Source of the DNA: JADLHS01 sp036274115
Lineage (GTDB): Bacteria; Verrucomicrobiota; Verrucomicrobiia; Limisphaerales; JADLHS01
Length of the DNA: 29,280 bases
Direction: 5' to 3'
Assembly: GCA_036274115.1 (NCBI GenBank)
Contig: DASUGI010000407.1
Span: 1 to 29,280, forward strand
Under the pieces are notes generated by a model. That model was not told the origin of the DNA and made no database searches. It was given only the letters and a program-made list of their open reading frames with translations. Positions 23,713 to 29,280 of the stretch are shown one piece after another (the first letter of the stretch is position 1; every line of letters begins with the position of its first letter). The translations under genes and the position numbers were made by a program.

Positions 23713-25614
23713 TTATTGCCGCACGCGGAAGAATTGATTGCCGGTGGGGGTCGCTACCACATGCGGATGAGCAGCGCCGGAGAGGTGAGTCCAGGGGCCA
23801 GTAGGGCTTGAAGCGGACTCGAGCACGTTGCCAGTCCAACTGATGACAATCGAGTTTCCGGATTTCGCGGCCTTGATGCTGCCGGGAATTTTGTTTGCGG
23901 TAGGTGTGCCCATCGCCGCGATGGAGGCATCCGTCATCCGACCGTTTCGAATTTGCACGCTGCTGATGTACATCGGCAGGAGATCGCCATCCTGGTCCGC
24001 GAGTAACAGTGCCGTTGACTTCAAGGACCAGCGCAGATCAACCCCGCCGCCCACCAGCGGGTCGCCGCTGTTGGAGAGATACTGCGCGTCATGAATTCCG
24101 AGCGGGGCGGTGCCAATGGGACCGTTCAACACGTTCGTGCCGTCGATGTACTTGCCGAACTCGCGCTTGGTCAGGTCAAACGCGAGCGTGACCCGGTGCC
24201 ATTCGTCGCCAGTCAGCGTGCCCTGGTAGGTCTGGCTGATTCCCAAACCATTTCCGGGATTGAAGAACGCGTCGGCATCGTCGTCGGTATTCGACGGGTC
24301 CGTTTGAAACAAAGCCCGGTATCCACCCAGGCTGCTGCTGGGGCAAAGAAGATCGAAAATCAGGGTGTATTGATTGGCATTGGTCCCGCCGCCATTCCCG
24401 CCGATCCCATGCGTCATGACATAACCGCCCCACCAGCTGGCACTGGGCGCGAAATACATGACGTTGGCCGGCGCGCCGGCGATGTCGCTGATCCCAAATG
24501 AAGTCGTCGTGCCAAATGAAGTGTCCGTTTGCACGGTCGCATCGAAGTACTGGAGCGGCTCTCCAAACGTGGCTGAGAGGTCACCCTGATTGAAATCCCA
24601 CTGGCCGGTGACGAATGCCGCAGGTGCCGGGCTGATGGTCAACACCGAGGGAGGCGAACTGGTAGTGGATTGAATGCCATTGTTCACCACGATAACGTAA
24701 TTGCCAGAGTCGGAGGTCTGGGTGTTCAGGATGCGAAGGTTGGCGTTCGTCTGGCCCGTGACCGGGGAACCATTGCGATACCACTGGTGAGTGTAGGTGC
24801 CGGACCCGACCGCGTTAGCGCGGAAATACGTTGTGTTCATGCCCGCAACATCGGCCTGACTGGCCGGGGTAACGGTGACATTCAGATTGGTGAAGACCGG
24901 TATCGTGGCCGGGATTCCGGCTGCCGTCGGATTGCCCAACGCGAAGATATCCGTGTCAGTCAGCGGCACGTCGTGAACCTGGATGCTATTGACGAAACCC
25001 GGCGCCGTTTCGCCATCGTTGTCCGTGAACAACAAGGCGGTGGGATCCATGGCCCAACGACCGTCCAGCCCATCCAGGCTCTGCGTCCCCACCAGTGCAC
25101 CATCAATGTACTTCTTGAGGCGGTTGGTCTCCGGCGAAGAGTCCACGACAAACGCCACGCGATGCCAGGTGTCAGGCAAAATCGTTCCGCTGTAGGATGC
25201 GCTGATGCCAATGCCGTTGCCGTCGTTGATGAACAGGTCGCCATCGTTGCTGTTGTCCGTGCGGGTTTGAAAGAGACCCCGCCAGGTGCCGGAACTTGCG
25301 GCCGGATACATGATATCCATGATCAAGGTGTATTGATTGGCGTAACCGCCGCCGCCGTTGGGAGCGACTCCGTGGGTCATGATGTAACCCTGGGTGGGAT
25401 CTGCAGCGGGAAAGCCCATGACGACGGCTTTCTCACCGTTGATTGTGGCGGTGGTGAAGGTTGTGGGGGTGAGTCCGAAATCGGCCAGGTCCGTTCCGAC
25501 CGTCGCCGTTAAATTGCTACTGTTGAAGTCCCATTGCCCGGTGACCGCCGCCCAGGAGGGAAGGCTCGAGCCAAGGACCAAGGCCAGAGTTATACCGGTG
25601 AGAATTTTTTTCAT
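23713..25614 (-). CDS. secreted protein with two LamG-like modules and an Ig-like domain
   Basis: The 633-residue protein begins with a signal peptide (MKKILTGITLALVLGSSLPS, cleavage near WAA). Then come a LamG-like module (22-222), an Ig-like domain (about 243-328, with HQWYRNGSPV and SDSGNYVIVV), a second LamG-like module (334-570) and a short C-terminal beta domain ending GNQFFRVRQ. LamG folds usually bind glycans, so an extracellular carbohydrate-binding or surface role is likely, but no catalytic domain is visible. Its first module is nearly the same as that of the downstream metallophosphoesterase, pointing to recent duplication. The two genes are 84 bases apart in the same direction and probably share a transcript. 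No Shine-Dalgarno precedes the ATG at 25614. A conserved 19-nt motif lies 60 bases upstream. Confidence 0.87.
   Translation of the reverse strand: MKKILTGITLALVLGSSLPSWAAVTGQWDFNSSNLTATVGTDLADFGLTPTTFTTATINGEKAVVMGFPAADPTQGYIMTHGVAPNGGGGYANQYTLIMDIMYPAASSGTWRGLFQTRTDNSNDGDLFINDGNGIGISASYSGTILPDTWHRVAFVVDSSPETNRLKKYIDGALVGTQSLDGLDGRWAMDPTALLFTDNDGETAPGFVNSIQVHDVPLTDTDIFALGNPTAAGIPATIPVFTNLNVTVTPASQADVAGMNTTYFRANAVGSGTYTHQWYRNGSPVTGQTNANLRILNTQTSDSGNYVIVVNNGIQSTTSSPPSVLTISPAPAAFVTGQWDFNQGDLSATFGEPLQYFDATVQTDTSFGTTTSFGISDIAGAPANVMYFAPSASWWGGYVMTHGIGGNGGGTNANQYTLIFDLLCPSSSLGGYRALFQTDPSNTDDDADAFFNPGNGLGISQTYQGTLTGDEWHRVTLAFDLTKREFGKYIDGTNVLNGPIGTAPLGIHDAQYLSNSGDPLVGGGVDLRWSLKSTALLLADQDGDLLPMYISSVQIRNGRMTDASIAAMGTPTANKIPGSIKAAKSGNSIVISWTGNVLESASSPTGPWTHLSGAAHPHVVATPTGNQFFRVRQ
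23947..24615 (-). repeat. LamG-like module, copy 3 (second module of the 633-aa protein)
   Basis: This module begins VTGQWDFNQGDLSATFG and keeps GYVMTHG, NQYTLIFD and EWHRVTLAFD. It is more diverged than the other two and carries an insertion around LGIHDAQYLSNSGDPLVGGG. It fits an older duplication within the same gene. Confidence 0.75.
24970..25551 (-). repeat. LamG-like module, copy 2 (first module of the 633-aa protein)
   Basis: This module begins VTGQWDFNSSNLTATVG and reads through GFVNSIQVHD. Its DNA is strikingly close to copy 1, for instance at 25321-25400 versus 23330-23405, making a direct repeat about 2 kb apart that could recombine. Confidence 0.8.
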
Positions 25615-25674
25615 ACTTTGGTAGTGCTGATTGGATTTTCCCCCGAAGAACTACCATAACGCTGTCCATGCTTT

Positions 25675-25749
25675 GTATCGCCCGTTTAGGGGAGGTGCGC
25701 CGAGCGAGGACTTTGATCGGTGAACCGGCCTCCCCTAAACAGGCGATAC
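25675..25749. repeat. paired inverted copies of a 21-nt motif in the divergent intergenic region
   Basis: The left arm at 25675-25695 contains TATCGCCCGTTTAGGGGAGG, and the right arm at 25729-25749 is its reverse complement with one mismatch (20 of 21). The spacer is 33 bases. Each arm, read as CTCCCCTAAAC(G/A)GGCGATA, points toward its nearest gene: the LamG protein on the minus strand and the pseudopilin-like gene on the plus strand. A third copy occurs at 29027. It could be a twin regulator site or a REP-type doublet. Confidence 0.7.
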
Positions 25750-25864
25750 CGCGCGGGCGGTGAGTATCCTAATAGGTGTAGCAACAATCCTCCTGATGCG
25801 CGGCGGAACGCCGAACCCCGGCAGCGTGTCTCCAGGAGATTTGAGAATCGTTCATGCAAACCCG

Positions 25865-26686
25865 ATGAAGCCCATGAAAACACCTTGCTCAACCTCCGCG
25901 GGTCCGGAGCGTCGAGGCTTTACGTTGATAGAGTTGCTGGTGGTTATTGCCATCATTGCGATTCTGGCCGCGATGCTTTTGCCGGCATTGGCCAAGGCCA
26001 AGGAGAAGGCCAAGCGCGTCAATTGCATCAGCAATCTCAAACAGATGGGCGTGGGCACGCTGATGTACGCGGCGGACGATTCGCACGGCTATCTCTCGGG
26101 CACCTACGATGATTTTGATGACGATCTCACCTGGCTGTATCCGGAATACATCTCGGCGGCGCTGGCTCAATCCGTTTTCGTTTGTCCTTCGACCCAGAAT
26201 TTCATCGGCACGAACACCGTCACACATCCGCGCAATGGCCGGACGGTGTTGGCCGACATGCGGGTGCAGGCGCGCTACAAGCGTCGGCAAAGCCAGAGCG
26301 ATCTGGATGTGCGCGGCACGAGCTACGAAATTTACGGGTTCATGAATAATGACGGCGGCATCAGCACCAAGCATTTTTATTACGGGCAGACGGTCACCAC
26401 AGCCGGCATCAAAAAATCCGAACGCACGGTTCAGGGTTACACTCACAAGAATCGGCCCTTTGGTTTGCAGGGGCATCGGATTGGCCCCACGCAGATCTGG
26501 TTGATCTTTGACGGCGACCGGGAGGGCCCGGGTGCCATTGGCAATTATCCCGACAAGAATGACAACCATGGCGAGCAGGGTGGTAACATACTTTTCTGTG
26601 ACGGTCACGTGGAGTTCGTCAAAGGTGGCATGAACTACGTGATCTCTTACGAGACCGGTCAGGACGAAGGGCGGTCCAGACCATGA
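25865..26686 (+). CDS. prepilin-type N-terminal cleavage/methylation domain protein with C-terminal DG motif
   Basis: This 273-residue protein has a type IV prepilin/pseudopilin leader: a basic segment, the cleavage motif RRGFTLIELLVVIAIIA with Glu at +5, and a hydrophobic helix. A second conserved region near the C-terminus reads EQGGNILFCDGHVEF, the DG motif of the large family found in Planctomycetota and Verrucomicrobiota. Members are thought to be processed by a prepilin peptidase and to stay at the inner membrane or join secretion pseudopili; their role is unknown. The start could be 25865 or 25874; neither has a good Shine-Dalgarno. It is divergent from the secreted LamG gene and shares with it the inverted 21-nt motif pair. 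Confidence 0.9.
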   Translation: MKPMKTPCSTSAGPERRGFTLIELLVVIAIIAILAAMLLPALAKAKEKAKRVNCISNLKQMGVGTLMYAADDSHGYLSGTYDDFDDDLTWLYPEYISAALAQSVFVCPSTQNFIGTNTVTHPRNGRTVLADMRVQARYKRRQSQSDLDVRGTSYEIYGFMNNDGGISTKHFYYGQTVTTAGIKKSERTVQGYTHKNRPFGLQGHRIGPTQIWLIFDGDREGPGAIGNYPDKNDNHGEQGGNILFCDGHVEFVKGGMNYVISYETGQDEGRSRP

Positions 26687-26812
26687 CGCGTTTGCGGGCG
26701 AACGGTGCGGTGTGGGCGACGCTCGGGCAAAGTTGGATTTGACGCGCCCGACCAATCTTTCCGATGCTTCCGGGGAACGGGCGTGCGTTGTCACATCATG
26801 CCTTGGGATTAG

Positions 26813-27820
26813 ATGAGGGATATCAAGCGCAAGACCGATTTGGTTGGCGAACCGCCTGCGGCGGATTGTTCGGCGACCATTGTGCGCCGCAAATATTTCA
26901 CGCATCTCAGACCCGCGATCGCAGACGAGTTGTCGGTGCGGATCGAGTTTGAAGGGCCGCACGCCTTTTTTCCGCTGGGCACGAACCAACGCGCGGTTGC
27001 GGCCAGGAAGGGGGAAGTGATTCGGCGTGCCGTCGCGACGACCGGGTGGCGTGGGGCGACCCGTCGATTTGTCCGCGAGTTCACCCTGGCGGTTTTTTGG
27101 TTTCCCAACCCGCTGACCTGCACCTACGCCACCTTGTTCTCGGGGCTGAGCAGTCCGTCGTTAAACCACAAGCCAGCGGCCCGGCGCGCGCGCCTAGTGC
27201 TTTATGAGCCGGATGCGCCGGTTCGTTGGGGGCTGTTGGAGTGGCTTAATCTACTTCCGGAATATGAATGCGTAGCGGCGCATGATTCCGCGGGTGCTTT
27301 TCTGAAAGACGTGAAGCGCATCCGCCCGGACCTGGTCCTGTTTAACGATCCGCCGTGCGCGCCCGCCAGCGAGCACATCAAGGAACGGTTGGCGAAAGAA
27401 TGCCCGGAGCAGGTCGGTTTTCCGTTTGGTGTCTACCGTGACAGCGAACACGCCTGGTATTCTGTGACGGGCGTGGATGGAGGGTACTATTACCGTCGCC
27501 GTCCGCCAGCACAGTTGCTTGAACCCATCGCCAATCTGTGGCAGACCGGCAAACCCAACCGTGATTTGGTCGAGTCCCAAATCCGTCATCATGTGCAAAC
27601 GCTGTTTGGTTTGCGCGCGGCTCCCGAGGAGGCCTTCCCGGGTCTTACCAATCGCGAAAAGGATGTCCTCATGGGACTGCGACAGGGCCACACGGACAAA
27701 ACGCTGGCCACGACGTTAGGCATCAGTTCGTGGACCGTGCATACCCACATGAAGAGCTTGTTCGACAAACTGGGAGTTCACACGCGGGCCGAGGCCGTGG
27801 CCAGGTTCTTCGAGAAATAG
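26813..27820 (+). CDS. LuxR-type transcriptional regulator with integrase-arm-like N-terminus and degenerate receiver
   Basis: The 335-residue protein ends in a LuxR/GerE helix-turn-helix (LTNREKDVLMGLRQG through SSWTVHTHMKSLFDKLGV, 278-322). The middle (about 126-215) resembles a response-regulator receiver (RLVLYEPD, then PDLVLFNDPP), but the position of the phosphorylated Asp is Asn178 (the next residue is Asp), so classical phosphorylation is doubtful. The N-terminal 110 residues contain RIEFEGPHAFFPLGTNQRAV and a GW segment; these recall the arm-binding domain of tyrosine recombinases, which recognises short repeated DNA sites. No membrane or signal segment is present. It lies between the pseudopilin-like gene and a convergent HAD phosphatase; no kinase is nearby. 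The DNA target is unknown. Confidence 0.83.
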   Translation: MRDIKRKTDLVGEPPAADCSATIVRRKYFTHLRPAIADELSVRIEFEGPHAFFPLGTNQRAVAARKGEVIRRAVATTGWRGATRRFVREFTLAVFWFPNPLTCTYATLFSGLSSPSLNHKPAARRARLVLYEPDAPVRWGLLEWLNLLPEYECVAAHDSAGAFLKDVKRIRPDLVLFNDPPCAPASEHIKERLAKECPEQVGFPFGVYRDSEHAWYSVTGVDGGYYYRRRPPAQLLEPIANLWQTGKPNRDLVESQIRHHVQTLFGLRAAPEEAFPGLTNREKDVLMGLRQGHTDKTLATTLGISSWTVHTHMKSLFDKLGVHTRAEAVARFFEK

Positions 27821-27876
27821 GCCCGGCATTGGGATGGCTTCCGATCAAGCAGGGGCGGTTTGAGAAGCCCTTCAAC

Positions 27877-28971
27877 TCAACGTCTGAAATTCACTTTGGC
27901 TGACCGGCTGGAAAGAGTTTTCCCATGCGTTGACGAAGCGATTACGTCCGTGAAAGGTGGCTTGCAGACTGGCCAGCCATTGTCGCCAGCCGAATTTCCC
28001 AGGCGGATGGAGACGCGCAGTCGCTCCTCAAGATGAGGTGCAATCCACAGTTGGTGCTCGCTGACCGCCAACATGGCCCGGTCACCGGGGCCGTCGCCAG
28101 CCCCCAAATACGGTCTTCGTCCAATCACGTCAAAAATGCAGGCCACCTTGCCCGAGTAGACGGGCAGGGGAAACACCAGGCGGCTGGTGAGTCTGAAGCG
28201 GCTGATGGCCTTGGTCCCCAAACCTGCGTAGTTCGGGTCCTCCTGCACCAGCAGCGAGTCTTTGTAGAGGCGATCCTCCGCATCCGCCAGCAAGGTGGAA
28301 ATGCCGATCACGTGATCCGCCTGGATTGCGGCTGCCCCGCGTTCGCGTAACAACGGGTTGAGTCCGTGCAACACTGTCCAACGCACACTCCAGACGTTGC
28401 TGGCGGAAATGATCCAGACGTCGTACTCGAGTCGGATGAGTTCCGCGAGCAGCTCCACCATTTCCAGATAGAAAACGGGTGTCGGCACGATGGTTTTGCC
28501 GGCGGTGACTTCGATGAAGCCCGGTTTGCCCGACGTGGAGGATCTGGCTGCCGTGCGGGTTGCCTGAATCAGCTTGGAAAGGCGCAAGCCATTCATGATC
28601 TCCACTGCCCAGGCGTAACCGGTACTGAGTGGGGAAGTATCCTTTTTCCCATGGACCGTGGGTGACAACAGGGCCTGGTAGTAATCCACGACGTCGGTGC
28701 ATGTGTCGATTGCAACCCGACCTTTATCTGGTTGGCTTACCACCGGAGCGGGCCAAATGGAAAGAGTTTGAGGTGTCAATAGTCCGGAGCGTGCGAGGAC
28801 CGCCATGGTGGCTTCGCCGATGTCTCCACAAACGATCGTGTTGTCGAAATCGAAGACCACCGGCAGCTTTCGACCTGCGCCAGCGCGGATCAATTTCGCC
28901 AGGACGGCTCCAGTTTCTCGATCCCAGCCCGACGATATGCCCCCTCGACTGTTTATTGATGTTGCGGCCAT
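27877..28971 (-). CDS. HAD-superfamily phosphatase (haloacid dehalogenase-like hydrolase)
   Basis: The 364-residue protein shows the HAD motifs in order: motif I FDFDNT (nucleophile Asp41 and acid Asp43), motif II IISAS, motif III Lys in YSGKVACI, and motif IV GAGDGPGDRAML. A large cap region between motifs I and II (about 60-180) suggests a phosphoserine phosphatase-like, type-I-capped enzyme acting on a small phosphorylated molecule. No signal peptide is present. The ATG at 28971 is preferred; a TTG at 29010 would add 13 residues. A 19-nt motif shared with the 25.7 kb region lies about 55 bases upstream of the start, between this gene and the preceding MFS gene. The C-terminal 60 residues beyond motif IV have no match I recognise. 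Confidence 0.88.
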   Translation of the reverse strand: MAATSINSRGGISSGWDRETGAVLAKLIRAGAGRKLPVVFDFDNTIVCGDIGEATMAVLARSGLLTPQTLSIWPAPVVSQPDKGRVAIDTCTDVVDYYQALLSPTVHGKKDTSPLSTGYAWAVEIMNGLRLSKLIQATRTAARSSTSGKPGFIEVTAGKTIVPTPVFYLEMVELLAELIRLEYDVWIISASNVWSVRWTVLHGLNPLLRERGAAAIQADHVIGISTLLADAEDRLYKDSLLVQEDPNYAGLGTKAISRFRLTSRLVFPLPVYSGKVACIFDVIGRRPYLGAGDGPGDRAMLAVSEHQLWIAPHLEERLRVSIRLGNSAGDNGWPVCKPPFTDVIASSTHGKTLSSRSAKVNFRR

Positions 28972-29026
28972 GCGTCGCAAGCGCACGGCTTGCGGATAGA
29001 TTCCTACCAATTGACTTCCGGGCTCG

Positions 29027-29046
29027 CTATCGCCCGTTTAGGGGAG
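29027..29046. repeat. third copy of the TATCGCCCGTTTAGGGGAG motif
   Basis: The sequence TATCGCCCGTTTAGGGGAG is identical over 19 bases to the left copy near 25676. Read on the minus strand it points toward the HAD phosphatase gene, starting about 55 bases upstream of it and just after the MFS stop. No inverted partner is beside it. Confidence 0.75.
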
Positions 29047-29058
29047 AATGAGGCGCCT

Positions 29059-29280
29059 TCAACGCTTCTCTTTGGGCCGGACGTTCCAAATGAGCGTCAG
29101 TAACCCCGCCGGCAACAACGTCATTCCGGCCAAGACCCAGAACACTGCCGCCCAATTGCCATGCGCAAGGTCCTTGATGTAACCAATGCCGGCTCCTGAA
29201 AAGATGGCACCCAAGGCCCCGAGGCACATGGTCAATCCCGTCGCCATGGCGCCCGCTTTGGGATGACTCAAGTCGGCGGT
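29059..29280 (-). CDS. MFS transporter, C-terminal fragment (runs off right edge)
   Basis: The last 73 residues of a membrane transporter are present, entering from the right edge and ending at a TGA at 29059-29061. The segment PKAGAMATGLTMCLGALGAIFSGAGIGYIKD followed by AAVFWVLAGMTLLPAGLLTLIW is two membrane helices with the glycine-rich layout of helices 11 and 12 of the major facilitator superfamily. It resembles organophosphate or sugar-acid transporters. A basic tail (NVRPKEKR) ends in the cytoplasm. Substrate and full length cannot be judged. It is followed 88 bases later by the HAD phosphatase in the same direction, so an uptake-plus-dephosphorylation pair is conceivable. Confidence 0.75.
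   Translation of the reverse strand, partial: TADLSHPKAGAMATGLTMCLGALGAIFSGAGIGYIKDLAHGNWAAVFWVLAGMTLLPAGLLTLIWNVRPKEKR

Noticed and set aside
22984..25551. Repeated LamG DNA as a CRISPR array or transposon ends
   Set aside because: The repeats are long, coding, in frame and encode a folded domain; no short regular spacer pattern or terminal inverted repeats.
26739..26768. TTGACG as the -35 box of a promoter for the LuxR-type gene
   Set aside because: No acceptable -10 box at 16-18 bases; the best hexamer (GATGCT) matches only three positions.
25889..26989. 366-codon minus-strand frame opposite the pseudopilin-like gene
   Set aside because: The plus strand encodes the prepilin leader and DG motif; the minus product has no recognisable domain.

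Overview
The window looks like chromosomal DNA from a member of the Verrucomicrobiota, most likely the Pedosphaera/Limisphaerales side. This is inferred from content, not from any marker gene. The clues are secreted LamG/Ig proteins with a short C-terminal beta domain, a pseudopilin-like protein with a C-terminal DG motif, a LuxR protein with an integrase-like N-terminus, a divergent Na+/H+ pyrophosphatase and many starts without a Shine-Dalgarno sequence. GC content is moderately high by eye. No rRNA, tRNA, CRISPR array or complete insertion sequence was seen.

Layout. 1-1398 (minus) is the 5' part of a ferritin-like diiron protein that runs off the left edge. Divergent from it, 1517-4742 is a tight three-gene operon: the 2Fe-2S and Tat-exported molybdenum subunits of an IorAB-type hydroxylase, then a MocA-type cytidylyltransferase that would finish their cofactor. 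Converging on it is a rhamnulokinase-like gene (4715-6199, minus) whose catalytic motifs are degraded. A 500-bp gap with a strong hairpin and a small membrane protein follow.

7032-15578 (plus) runs: Gfo/Idh/MocA oxidoreductase, PmtA-like methyltransferase, TIM-barrel sugar isomerase, a solitary 1124-aa restriction-methylation protein, DNA polymerase III delta' (holB) and an O-antigen-ligase-type membrane protein. The restriction-methylation gene overlaps the isomerase stop and carries a 69-bp palindromic element inserted exactly in frame. Next come aroQ, accB and accC (15590-18113), a common bacterial order linking the shikimate pathway and fatty acid synthesis, and hppA (18257-20728), which ends at a strong terminator.

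20791-25614 (minus) encodes two large secreted proteins sharing a LamG-like module present in three copies; one of them carries a complete metallophosphoesterase domain. A divergent intergenic region holds two inverted copies of a 19-21 nt motif, beyond which lies the pseudopilin-like gene. A LuxR-type regulator converges with a HAD-family phosphatase. A third copy of the motif lies upstream of the HAD gene, and the window ends in the C-terminus of an MFS transporter.

The most unusual items are the in-frame palindromic insertion in the restriction-methylation gene, the motif found upstream of three different genes, the predicted pseudokinase, the integrase-arm/receiver-like/LuxR fusion, and the promoter-terminator arrangement ahead of accBC.
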